From G963422275 sp963422275 (GTDB lineage: Bacteria > Pseudomonadota > Alphaproteobacteria > Rhodobacterales > Rhodobacteraceae): a stretch of DNA of 64,000 nt. The stretch covers positions 3,906,001 to 3,970,000 of the forward strand of contig OY729418.1 of NCBI GenBank assembly GCA_963422275.1. Reading direction: 5' to 3'. The translations under genes and the position numbers were made by a program. This document shows positions 53,534 to 62,688 of the stretch, piece by piece. Each line of letters starts with the position of its first letter. Positions within the stretch are counted from its first letter, which is position 1. The notes under the pieces were generated by a model. It did no database searches, had not been told where the DNA came from, and saw only the letters and a list, made by a program, of their open reading frames with translations.

Positions 53534-53989
53534 TTTTGAGCTTCTAAAGAAAATCGCGGCCGCTATCAATACAATTTTGACCGCGGATCAAGGGCTAAAG
53601 TGAAGGCAAGATTATCATGAGTATGGGAGCAGGGTGCATTGCCGTTGCTAGACAGAACCCTTGTACGAAGGCCTCGGCCAGTAGCGACAAAAACCGGAAC
53701 CTGCTCTCTCGACAGGCCGAGCGTTCGCCAGAGCATTGGTCTCGTTGGCATCGACAATGCCTTTAAACCCGTCCATGATTGTTCGGGCCGCCTTGAGAAA
53801 ACGGTGGTGCCAGCAAAACGTCTTCGTCTCCGCCACTCATCAATGCGCAGTTGCCTTTGCCGTCTTCCGTTCGGCCTCGACGCACATGCGGAGGCAACAA
53901 GGGTAGATATCAACCTAAAATGCAATTGCGCTGCCAATGCCTGAGTTCGGACCGGAAACCTATGTCAATCTGGCCATGCTCAGCTCGGG
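53534..53989. other. gap between glnE and the sensor operon: no gene recognised
   Basis: About 455 bases. Both strands have open frames but none shows family features or a ribosome binding site. The higher GC of its middle part suggests IS-derived remnant DNA. The promoter of the sensor operon should lie at the low-coordinate end. Confidence 0.4.
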
Positions 53990-56900
53990 TCAAGGCCCAA
54001 GAATTGATTGATAATGCCTTGACACAAGGTCAGCCGTTTCATCCACAGCTGCTGCGAATGTGGCCAGAACATTTTTACCGGTCGATTTCCCTAAGATTCG
54101 ATAAATCGCAGCCAATGCGCTTTCATCATCAGAATTCCCTCCCGTTAACAGCACAAGCATTCCTTGCAGGTTGCGCCAGAACAAGGCAGCATCGTACAGT
54201 TCGCTTGCAATTCCTACATCGATCACACGAAGGGCTGCCGCCTTCTTGAAGACTGATACTGCGTCGCGGGCGAACAGGTCCGGATGGTCAGTTCCATGGC
54301 ACAATTGCAAGTACTGGGCTAGGAATTCCACATCCAGGAGTCCGCCTCGCCGAAACTTGACCGACGTCGATTGTGGACCGTCCTGCTCTCGTTTGATCCT
54401 TTCCCCCATTTCTCTAATGTCTTGAGCTAGCTTCTGGGCATCGCGCCTTTGCGTCAGCACATTCTTAAATATGTTCTCAATACGCTCGCGCAGGTTTCCC
54501 TGCGCGAAGATCACCCGCGCCTTGGTCAAGGCTTGATGCTCCCATGTCCATGCATCCTGAAGCTGGTATTTCTCAAAAGTTTCCAGCGAACAGGCAACGG
54601 GGCCCGATTTGCCACTAGGTCGCAGTCTCATGTCAACTTCGTACAAGCGGCCTTCGCTAGTCGGTGCAGTCACCGCATTGATGAATCTACGGCAAAATTT
54701 CGCGTAGTACTGGGTAGGAGCCAATGGTTTTCTGCCATTCGATTCCATCGCACCCCGAGCATGGTTATAAACGAAAATTAGATCTAGGTCGGACGACATG
54801 GTCATTTCTTGGCTGCCAAGCTTTCCGAAAGCGATAATCGCTAGTTGCCCGCCCTTTACATTGCCGTACGCGGACGAAATTTCACCTGAAATTGCGGGAA
54901 CCAGAAGATTGAGGCAGGCTTCCGCGATTCCGCTCAGCGGTCTGCTGGCATCCACCGGGCTCAAATATCCATGAAGCATATGTACGCCGACCTGAAATCT
55001 GCGGTTTCTTGCCCACCGACGCTGGATATCAAGTAAATTTTGAAGGTCTGTCACCTCCCCCATTTCATCCCGCCGGGTTGCATCTAGATCGGCACTGATC
55101 TCTTCGGGGCCGAATTCGATCTTATAATAAACGCGGACAAGTCCGCGACGCGCCGACTCAGCAAGTGCCGGCTCTAACCCGATATCGTTGGGAAGTTGGA
55201 GATCCGTAAAATCTTGCTGAACCACGCTTTCGAGGAGCCCTGGCTCGCGACTTATCCAGTTTGACAAATTGGGTGCGGACCCCATTATCTCAGCGATAAG
55301 GTCTAGCAGCTCAGGTCGTGCAATTATCGTTGCAAACAAGTTCACGCCGCGCGAAAGTCGGGAAAGAAAGTCGTCGAAACGCGAAAGTGCGGTATTGGGA
55401 TCCTGCGACCCGGCAAATGCTTGAATCATTGCCGGTGTCAGTTCCCTCACCATTTCCCTTGCCTTTGGGTTTTGGGTTGAACGGCTTTCTCCATTTCGCC
55501 AGCGACGGATCATTGTCCAAGCCACCAATGCAGGATCAAAGCCAAGTTTCTGCAATGCGTCTAGCGCAGTCGGAGAGGGGGCTTCGCTTTCGAAATCAAG
55601 CGCAAGCCCACTACTAACTTTGGGTTTGCTTTCGAAAAGCTCGTCGTAGTGGGCTTCGACGTTTTCCAAGTGATCTAGCAATGCGCGTTCTAATGCTTCT
55701 CGATTCTCATAGCCCAAGAAAACGGCAATCTTTTCAACTCCCGTCTCATTGGATGGAAGCGACTGAGTTTGCTGGTCGTCCACCATCTGAATGCGATGTT
55801 CCACCCCTCGCAAAAACTCGTACGAATGCGAGAGTTTTCTTGCGGTCTTCTGCGGAATACGCCCGGTATCTGCTAGCGCATGGAGCATTTTTAGGGTTTC
55901 GCGGCCTCGAAGCTTCTTGTCCTGGCCTCCCCATATCAACTGCTGCGCCTGCGTAAAGAACTCAATTTCGCGAATTCCGCCCCGCCCCAGCTTAACGTTA
56001 TGGCCTTGAATCGATATTCCTTCGCCGCTCTTGTGCGCGTTTATCTGCCGTTTAATAGCCTTGATGTCGCGCATCGAGGCGAAGTCCAAATTGCGCCGCC
56101 AGACAAAGCCGCGATTCGATTTGAGGAACCGCCTGCCAGCCTGAAGGTCGCCCGCAACTGGGCGGGCCTTGATCATAGCAGCCCGTTCCCACGTCTGCCC
56201 CACTGATTCATAGTAGGCCTTCGCAGCGCGCACTGAAACAGAAGGTGGTGTCGAGTTGGGGTCGGGACGGAGACGCAGATCAGTACGAAAGACGTAGCCT
56301 TCCGACGTTCGCTTTGCCATGACTGCGACAAGATTCCGCGCAAGTCGCGAGAAAACCTGCTGATGGGCATTAAACGAAACTCTGGCCTCTGATTCGTCGT
56401 ACAACAGCATGATATCTACATCGCTGGAGTAGTTGAGTTCCCCTGCGCCTAGCTTTCCCATGCCGACCACGAAGAAAGCTGAATTCATTGCTGGATTGCT
56501 TGGATCCGGCAAATCAAGCCTTTCCTTATCGTGTGCCTCTCTCAGCAAATGGCAGCAAGCTGCTTGCAAAGAAGAACATGCAAAATCCGACAGTGCGCCA
56601 GTAACTTCCATTACCGACCAAGCCCCAGCGATGTCCGCCAACCCAACGGCAGCTGCGACTTGCAGCTTTGCTCGTCGCAGACGATTCATCAGTTGATCTC
56701 GGTTCTCGTCGCCAAGCCTTGAAAGGTTATCAGTATCCTGAATAGCTCGATCAATTTCAGGCTTGGGTCCATGTGTCAGCAGGCGCTTGGTAAAGCTCAA
56801 ATCTTTCAGCAGGCACTGGCTAAGGAAGGGGCTATTTCCAAAGACAGCGTCGAGCAATTCACGGGTCGGTCGATCTTCTCGTGCTGATCGGAAAAATTCC

Positions 56901-57028
56901 CCTATAGACTCGTCGGCATGCCTGCCCCCCTGTTTGTCCCATTGATCCCACCGCAGTTGTGCTATGCCTCGATCGTACGGGGCAGGAAACTTCGTATCTG
57001 AGCAAGCCCAGAAGCCCAACGAATCCAA
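53990..57028 (-). CDS. glnE: bifunctional glutamine synthetase adenylyltransferase/deadenylylase GlnE
   Basis: 1012 residues. Both nucleotidyltransferase sites are intact. N-terminal site: GKLGAGELNYSSDVDIMLLYDE (read in parts) near residue 200, with RTDLRLRPDP. C-terminal site: GKLGSQEMTMSSDLDLIFVY near residue 745, with YEVDMRLRPSGKSG. It should switch glutamine synthetase off and on by adding and removing AMP under PII control. It is a full-size counterpart to the degenerate paralogue at 19165-21996. It lies alone, between remnants, upstream of the sensor operon. Confidence 0.95.
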   Translation of the reverse strand: MDSLGFWACSDTKFPAPYDRGIAQLRWDQWDKQGGRHADESIGEFFRSAREDRPTRELLDAVFGNSPFLSQCLLKDLSFTKRLLTHGPKPEIDRAIQDTDNLSRLGDENRDQLMNRLRRAKLQVAAAVGLADIAGAWSVMEVTGALSDFACSSLQAACCHLLREAHDKERLDLPDPSNPAMNSAFFVVGMGKLGAGELNYSSDVDIMLLYDESEARVSFNAHQQVFSRLARNLVAVMAKRTSEGYVFRTDLRLRPDPNSTPPSVSVRAAKAYYESVGQTWERAAMIKARPVAGDLQAGRRFLKSNRGFVWRRNLDFASMRDIKAIKRQINAHKSGEGISIQGHNVKLGRGGIREIEFFTQAQQLIWGGQDKKLRGRETLKMLHALADTGRIPQKTARKLSHSYEFLRGVEHRIQMVDDQQTQSLPSNETGVEKIAVFLGYENREALERALLDHLENVEAHYDELFESKPKVSSGLALDFESEAPSPTALDALQKLGFDPALVAWTMIRRWRNGESRSTQNPKAREMVRELTPAMIQAFAGSQDPNTALSRFDDFLSRLSRGVNLFATIIARPELLDLIAEIMGSAPNLSNWISREPGLLESVVQQDFTDLQLPNDIGLEPALAESARRGLVRVYYKIEFGPEEISADLDATRRDEMGEVTDLQNLLDIQRRWARNRRFQVGVHMLHGYLSPVDASRPLSGIAEACLNLLVPAISGEISSAYGNVKGGQLAIIAFGKLGSQEMTMSSDLDLIFVYNHARGAMESNGRKPLAPTQYYAKFCRRFINAVTAPTSEGRLYEVDMRLRPSGKSGPVACSLETFEKYQLQDAWTWEHQALTKARVIFAQGNLRERIENIFKNVLTQRRDAQKLAQDIREMGERIKREQDGPQSTSVKFRRGGLLDVEFLAQYLQLCHGTDHPDLFARDAVSVFKKAAALRVIDVGIASELYDAALFWRNLQGMLVLLTGGNSDDESALAAIYRILGKSTGKNVLATFAAAVDETADLVSRHYQSILGP

Positions 57029-58063
57029 TATTTCGATCCTCCGATGATTCCAGCGTTTGGTGCGGCGGTGTTTCGTTTTGGACAGGCCGACGTTTAATTC
57101 GCAATATAGAGAATTTACGGAGCTTTGTGGGCAATATTTATGAGGATGCGGTCACGCAAGGTTGCTTCAAGAGGTTATTGACCGCTTGGTCATCAAGACG
57201 TTCGTTAGATCGGGAAAGTCATGCTCCAGACCGCAAGCAGGAGCCTCATTCTTTGGGGCCAAAGTTGGCAAAGGACATTTCCATATTGAGTTGGAAGACT
57301 GGCGAAGGTCCGCACCCAATGCACGGCAAAGACGAGGAATGCTGGTAACGAGAGACAACAGCGAACGCCAAGCGGGGCAGGACTGAGCAGGTGTTGCTCG
57401 ACAGGGCGAGTTCATCAATAGGATAGGGCTGCCGCGAAATGTGCCCCTCTGTCTATGGACATGCCGCGCTGTGAGGGTTGCAAGCTTCTGTTCTGACATT
57501 GAATCAAAAAAAATTGGGTGGATTTCTTCATGGCGATAGTTGCTGGCAAATGAAGCGGGACAATGCCTGAAAGCGGCGAGCCGCGGGTGATAGGCAGCTG
57601 CTCAAAGCCATCCACGACCATCTATCGGCAACCGCCAGCTCGCTCACCCAGCTCTGGAAATCGAAATGCAGAGCGAAATGCCCACTTTCGCAACGGTCTT
57701 TAGATGTCTGTGGTCGTTTACCAAGACATGTAGACCGTAGACACCGGATCGAGAGCTTCTTGATATCAGCAAGTTTCGGAACGCAGTGACGTTTAATGAC
57801 CGGGATGCGGCTAGGTGAACTCTTTATTGTCGGTGAGGGCTAATGCACCGTTGAACATTAGCCATTTCATCCGCTGCATTTTCCTAGCAAGTGGATGGCA
57901 TTCGAATGGGTGGGATGTGATTTTAACCCAACATCAATTCGCTTAAGCACGTGAACTGAAATGCTCCATCTGATTCCACAACTTGGATTAGTGTCTCTGA
58001 TTCAACGTCGTACATGCAATTAAAACTGCATATTAGATCATCACCCGGCGGCCAAAGTATCTA
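57029..58063. other. gap between glnE and the STAS gene: IS remnants
   Basis: About 1 kb with no intact gene. A copy of the 17-base IS end motif (CTTTCGCAACGGTCTTT, 57685-57701) marks one boundary. The 60 bases before it match the subterminal sequence of D1's left end (GCTGCATxTxGAxTTCCA pattern). 57702-58063 is AT-richer and shows nothing recognisable. The glnE promoter should lie near 57040-57120. Confidence 0.45.
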
Positions 58064-58396
58064 TCAGGCATTCGCCAGCGCTTCTTCTCTTGTGGAGTAA
58101 ATCGACAGGATTTTATCAAATCCGCTTATTGAAAAAACTTCCGCGATTCGTTTCGAGAGATTACACAAAACCAGTTCTCCCTTCTTCGCGCCAAGTGACT
58201 TCGCGATCAGTAGAATTGCACGAAGTCCGGCACTGCTAATATATGTCAAATTCGCGAAGTCCAAGACCACGGAACGTGCGCTATCGCCAATTTTTGAATT
58301 CAGTTGATCTTCGAACGCACGTGAATTCGATCCGTCGAGGCGACCATCTAGATTGACAACTAGCGTATCGCCGATGTGTTCGGAGCTTAATTCCAT
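58064..58396 (-). CDS. STAS-domain anti-sigma factor antagonist (RsbV/SpoIIAA-like)
   Basis: 110 residues from ATG 58396, which has AAGGTG 7 nt upstream (an in-frame GTG at 58405 overlaps that site). Single STAS domain: GDTLVVNLDGRLDGSNSRAFEDQL, then VVLDFANLTYISSAGLRAIL. The Ser pair in YISSAGLR is the expected phosphorylation site for an RsbW-type kinase. It is on the same strand as, and upstream of, the RsbU/RsbW operon 4.6 kb away, and is the natural missing partner of that system. Confidence 0.93.
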   Translation of the reverse strand: MELSSEHIGDTLVVNLDGRLDGSNSRAFEDQLNSKIGDSARSVVLDFANLTYISSAGLRAILLIAKSLGAKKGELVLCNLSKRIAEVFSISGFDKILSIYSTREEALANA

Positions 58397-58482
58397 TGCA
58401 GTCACCTTACGTATTTTACTGCTCGTTTACCGAAATTGCAAAATGTTGCAAGTTCAATTTCCGGAAATGGGGGTTCAACTTG

Positions 58483-59698
58483 GGAACCTCTGAATATAGC
58501 CCGGTTTTGGGCGTTGCATTGCGCATCCGGTGCGCGCCTGTTATTTTGCGCCACGCCTTTCTTTGGGGGATCACGACATGCAGCGCCTTCGGCCATTGAC
58601 CTTTGCCAGCCTCGAATGCGATCGCAAGAAGCGCAAGACGCGCCGCGAGATCTTTCCGGAGCGGATGGACGGCCTGATCCCCTGGGAGCGCCTGGAGGCC
58701 CGCATTGCGCCGGTGTGTCCGAAGGGCGGCCGCAAGGGGCGACAGCCGCATCCGCTGTCGGTGATGCTGCGCGTGCACTGCGTGCAGCCGTTCTGCAACC
58801 TGAGCGACCCGCTGATGGAGGACCGGCTTGCGAGGCGGAGAGCATCCGGCGCTTTGCCGGGGCGGTGCTTGAGAAGGTTCCGGACGAGACGACGATCCCG
58901 AGTTCCGCCACCGGCTGGAGCGCCACGGACTGGCGCACCAGCTGTTCGGGATATCGGGGATCACCTGGCCGAGCAGGGGGTTTTGCTGAAGAAGGGCGGC
59001 ATCGTTGACGCCACCATCATCTCGGCGCCATCGTCGACCGGGAACGAGAGCAACGCCCGCGACCCGGAGATGCACCGGACCAGGAAGGGGAACCAGTGGC
59101 ATTTCGGGATGAAGCTGCACATCGGCACCGACACCCGGGGTCTGGTGCACCATCTGGAGGGAACGGCCGCCAACGTCGCGACCTGACGCCTTCGGGCAAG
59201 CTTCTGCACGGCGAGGAGGAGCAAGTCCGGGGTGACTCTGGATACCGCGGGATCGGCAAGCGGGCGGAGCACGCGCATCGCGAGGTGTCGTGGCAGATTG
59301 CCATGCCCCCGAGCAAGCGCCGGACGCTGGCGCCGGGCAGCGCCGCGGCCAGGGCGGAGACGGCGAAGGCCCGGGTGCGGGTGGAACATCCGTTCCGGAT
59401 CATCAAGCGGGTGTTCGGCTGCGACATGGTTGGCTATCGGGGCCTGGACAAGAACGTGCAGCGGCTTGCGCTGCTTCCGGGCTTCTCGAACCTGATGATT
59501 GCCCAGCCGCACTTGCAATGACAGGGGAGAAGCGTGTCCGGAATTTGCCGGACCGGCCCTGCGGGGGCTGAAGTGGCGGCGGTTTCGCCCCGAAAACGCG
59601 CATTTGCGGCTTCCGGACCGCCGAAAACCGACCGGTGCAGCCGGGAAGGGCAAATTCCGCAGCAAACCCCAAAACAAACCCTCCAAATCAGAGGTTCC
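58483..59698 (+). mobile_element. IS5-family element A, copy 3 (1216 bp)
   Basis: Ends as in copies 1 and 2. The right side is flanked by CTAG (59699-59702), the left by CTTG (58479-58482). The target duplication therefore has one mismatch, from mutation or from recombination between copies. It lies just upstream of the STAS gene start and could influence its promoter. Confidence 0.88.
58578..59521 (+). pseudogene. IS5-family transposase, copy A3, frameshifted
   Basis: ATG 58578. It has the same scrambled patch as copies 1 and 2 and the same 1-nt loss at AACGTCGCGACC (about 59175) as copy 2, so the frame ends at AANVAT. The last third (LTPSGKLLHGEEEQ ... RVEHPFRIIKRVFG) is in another frame, with 6 bases missing in the RVRARVEH region. 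Not functional. Confidence 0.85.
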
Positions 59699-59702
59699 CT
59701 AG

Positions 59703-60200
59703 CAAAACCGACTCCAAGAAGCGAGGGCACAGCGACGCAGCTTTTTTGGGGGTGGGCTATAGATATCTTGTGTTGTTTCTTAATGGCCTCCAACCCCCTT
59801 CCTTCGGGCGGGCTGGAGGCCCGCATTGCGCTAGTCTGCCCCAAGGGCGGCGGCAAGGGGCGACAGCCGCATCCGCTGCCGGCGATGCTGCGCGTGCACT
59901 GCGTGCAGCCGTTCTGTAATATGAGCGATCCGGCGATGAAGGACTTGCACGGTGAGGAGGAACAGGTCCGGGCTGACGCCAGAGGTCGCGGGACCGGGAA
60001 GCTCGCGCATCGCGAGGTGTCGCGGCGCATTCGCTTTCGCATCGGAGTGCCGTTCGCCGTTTCCTAAAGATACTCGTTAGCACGAACCTCTACGAGGAGC
60101 ATTTTCACAAAAGTGTAATATGATCTTCGCAAAACTATCATACCCTCACGATAGCCTTGGCGAACTGAATGGTTAGCTGAAACCAAAAAGGGGAAATTAG
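59703..60200 (+). mobile_element. fragment of a fourth A-type element, then the pstS upstream region
   Basis: 59811-60050 is an internally deleted A-type transposase fragment (LEARIALVCPKGGGKGRQPHPLPAMLRVHCVQPFCNMSDPAM joined to LHGEEEQVRADARGRGTGK, read in parts). From about 60065 to 60200 the sequence is AT-richer, with an imperfect CTATC...GATAG dyad (60135-60154). It should hold the pst promoter. I could not confirm a PhoB box. Confidence 0.6.
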
Positions 60201-61235
60201 ATGAGAGTTTCACAGATGATTGCCGCCGCGGTGGGAGTAACAGCCGTTAGCGCGGTCGCTGTGACCGCCCGAGATCAGATTCGAATCGTCGGATCATCCA
60301 CGGTCTTTCCATACACTCAGGCGGTAGCGGAACAGTTTTGGAACATCACGGGGGCTCCGGCACCAATTGTAGAGTCGACTGGAACTGGCGGTGGAATGAA
60401 AATCTTCTGTGCAGGCATTGGCGAGGACCATCCCGATCTCACAGGAGCGTCCCGTGCCATGAAATCGTCGGAGTACAAACTCTGCAATGAAAATGGCGTA
60501 ACCGACATTACAGAGGCACTCATCGGGCATGATGGACTATCCATTTCTATCTCGCGCAAGAACGCAGGGGACTGGGACCTGACTCTCAAAGAAGTATACC
60601 TCGCGCTTGCTTCAAAAGTTTCGGTGAACGGAGAATGGGTCAACAACCCACACAGGAATTGGTCGGAGATTAACCCAGACCTGCCAGATCAGCCTATCTT
60701 GGTCTATGGCCCGCCGCCGACATCAGGAACCCGCGACGCCTTTGTTGAGCTTGCCATGTACGCCGGTTGTGAAGGTTTGCCCTACGTCAAGGACGGCGGC
60801 TTCGATGACAATTGGATCGAAGAGAACTGTGCGCGAATGCGCCAAGACGGGCCGTTCGTTGAAGCCGGCGAGAACGATAACCTAATTGTTCAGCGGTTGA
60901 ATGCTGACGAAAGTGCAATGGGGATTTTCGGCTATTCGTTCCTGTTCGAGAATCTTGACACGCTCAAGCCGGTAAGCATCAACGGTGTAATGCCCGACAG
61001 CGACACGATTGGTAACTTCTCTTACCCCATCTCACGGCCTCTGTATTTTTATACCAAAAACGCTCACCGCGGTGTCATTCCTAATTTTCAGGAATTTGTC
61101 GAGGAGTACATGTCAGAGGATGCACTTGCACCTAGCGGTTACTTGTCGGAGCGGGGCTTGGTGACGCTTCCCGATGACCGCCGCTCCAAACTTCAGGAAG
61201 ATGTCATCAACGCAGTCAACATGGACGCTAAGTAG
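60201..61235 (+). CDS. pstS: phosphate ABC transporter solute-binding protein PstS
   Basis: 344 residues. Signal peptide to about residue 22. IRIVGSSTVFPYTQAVAEQF, ESTGTGGGMKIFC, the SRAMKSSE block and PPTSGTRDAF are the phosphate-binding loops of PstS-type proteins. GGGG before ATG 60201 fits a ribosome binding site. First gene of pstSCA. Confidence 0.94.
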   Translation: MRVSQMIAAAVGVTAVSAVAVTARDQIRIVGSSTVFPYTQAVAEQFWNITGAPAPIVESTGTGGGMKIFCAGIGEDHPDLTGASRAMKSSEYKLCNENGVTDITEALIGHDGLSISISRKNAGDWDLTLKEVYLALASKVSVNGEWVNNPHRNWSEINPDLPDQPILVYGPPPTSGTRDAFVELAMYAGCEGLPYVKDGGFDDNWIEENCARMRQDGPFVEAGENDNLIVQRLNADESAMGIFGYSFLFENLDTLKPVSINGVMPDSDTIGNFSYPISRPLYFYTKNAHRGVIPNFQEFVEEYMSEDALAPSGYLSERGLVTLPDDRRSKLQEDVINAVNMDAK

Positions 61236-61253
61236 AAGCGACTATTAGGCTAA

Positions 61254-61280
61254 GCCGCCCGAGACTAGGTTTCGGGTGGC
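61254..61280 (+). promoter_or_regulatory. hairpin between pstS and pstC
   Basis: GCCGCCCGA (61254-61262) pairs with TCGGGTGGC (61272-61280), a 9-bp stem with one G-U pair and a 9-base loop, 18 bases after the pstS stop. Such hairpins protect upstream mRNA or reduce read-through and can explain excess binding protein over permease. There is no strong T run, so full termination is not implied. Confidence 0.55.
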
Positions 61281-61303
61281 AATTCATTTAAGCACCGTAT
61301 CCC

Positions 61304-62680
61304 ATGGTCACCGTTGCATTTTTAATTTTGTTTGCAGGATCGTTCTTTGGCTACGTCCTGAATCGCCGCGCTGCTTCTGCAATTCGCGATACGGGGCAGA
61401 GACTTCATTCAGTTGCGGGTTACCACGGTTTATTTGCTTCTCTTATCATTTTTGTTCCAATTCTAATTCTTGTTCTTCTCTGGTTGTTGCTGCAAGGCCC
61501 GGTTGCGGAGACTTTGGTTATGGGAGGCCTTCCCGAAGAGGCAATTGCCGAGTTGGACAAAGGAGTCACTCAACTGGTTCTTGCGGAAATCAAGGCCATC
61601 TCTGGCGGCAGGATCTTTGGCAAGCCAGAAAAGTGGAAGCTGGAAGCGGCAGAAAATCTTCTGCGATTCAACGCGATATCTTCGTTTGCATTGGTGCTCG
61701 TTGTCTCCGTTTTGGCGCTTGGATTACTTTGGGCGGCACGCACAAGGGTGACCGCCAGCTTTCGAGCACGGCAAAGCGTTGAGCTGATCGTTTCAGGATT
61801 GATGATTTTTTGCTCATTCGTGGCGGTTCTCACGACAGTCGGCATCATTGCGTCGCTGATGGTTGAAACCTATCGTTTTCTTACGTTTGTGCCATTTTAC
61901 GAATTTTTGTTTGGGCTGAACTGGGAACCACAAATTCCAATAAGGGAGGATCAAGTTGCGGCTGAGGGTGCGTTCGGTTGGATTCCGGTAATGTTAGGAA
62001 CGCTGGTGATTACATGCGTTGCATTATTCCTCGCGGTGCCGATTGGATTGATGTCGGCAATTTACCTGAACGAATTCGCTCCACGGAAGGTGCGGGCTGT
62101 GACCAAGCCAGTGCTCGAAATTCTGGCAGGTGTCCCGACGGTTGTCTACGGCTTCTTTGCAATTCTCGTCATTGCACCAGCGATAAGGTCAGTCGGCGAG
62201 ACTCTTGGAATTTCGGTTGCCCCGAACACCGCGTTGGCGGCAGGCGGTGTTATGGGCGTAATGCTGATCCCATTTATATCTTCGTTTTCTGACGACGCGT
62301 TGGCGGCCGTGCCGCAATCCCTGCGCGACGGTGCCCTGGCCCTCGGCGCAACCAGAGCTGAAATGATGCTTGACGTCCTGTTTCCAGCGGCATTGCCAGG
62401 CATCGTTGGCGGGATCCTTCTGGCCGTCAGCCGAGCCATCGGAGAAACTATGATTGTCGTAATGGCGGCCGGTCTAATCGCTCGGCTCACCATCAATCCT
62501 CTGGACAGCGTGACAACGGTCACAGTCCAGATTGTCACCCTACTCATCGGCGACACGTCTTTTGACAACCCGAAAACACTGGCGGCGTTCGCGTTGGGGA
62601 TGATGCTCTTTCTGATGACGCTTGTCATCAACGTCTTCGCGTTGAGCATTGTACGAAAGTATCGTGAAGTTTACGATTGA
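61304..62680 (+). CDS. pstC: phosphate ABC transporter permease PstC
   Basis: 458 residues, longer than enteric PstC because of an N-terminal extension with extra membrane segments. The permease domain in the C-terminal part has YLNEFAPRKVRAVTKPVLEILAGVPTVVYGFFA and the EAA-type loop REMMLDVLFPAALPGIVGG-like (ALGATRAEMMLDVLFPAALPG). The stop overlaps the region of pstA starts. No clear ribosome binding site before ATG 61304. Confidence 0.93.
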   Translation: MVTVAFLILFAGSFFGYVLNRRAASAIRDTGQRLHSVAGYHGLFASLIIFVPILILVLLWLLLQGPVAETLVMGGLPEEAIAELDKGVTQLVLAEIKAISGGRIFGKPEKWKLEAAENLLRFNAISSFALVLVVSVLALGLLWAARTRVTASFRARQSVELIVSGLMIFCSFVAVLTTVGIIASLMVETYRFLTFVPFYEFLFGLNWEPQIPIREDQVAAEGAFGWIPVMLGTLVITCVALFLAVPIGLMSAIYLNEFAPRKVRAVTKPVLEILAGVPTVVYGFFAILVIAPAIRSVGETLGISVAPNTALAAGGVMGVMLIPFISSFSDDALAAVPQSLRDGALALGATRAEMMLDVLFPAALPGIVGGILLAVSRAIGETMIVVMAAGLIARLTINPLDSVTTVTVQIVTLLIGDTSFDNPKTLAAFALGMMLFLMTLVINVFALSIVRKYREVYD

Positions 62681-62688
62681 GGCACATG

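Noticed and set aside
60135..60154. Possible PhoB box before pstS (CTATCAT...)
   Set aside because: Only one half resembles CTGTCAT. The second repeat at 11-base spacing does not match, so I cannot claim it.
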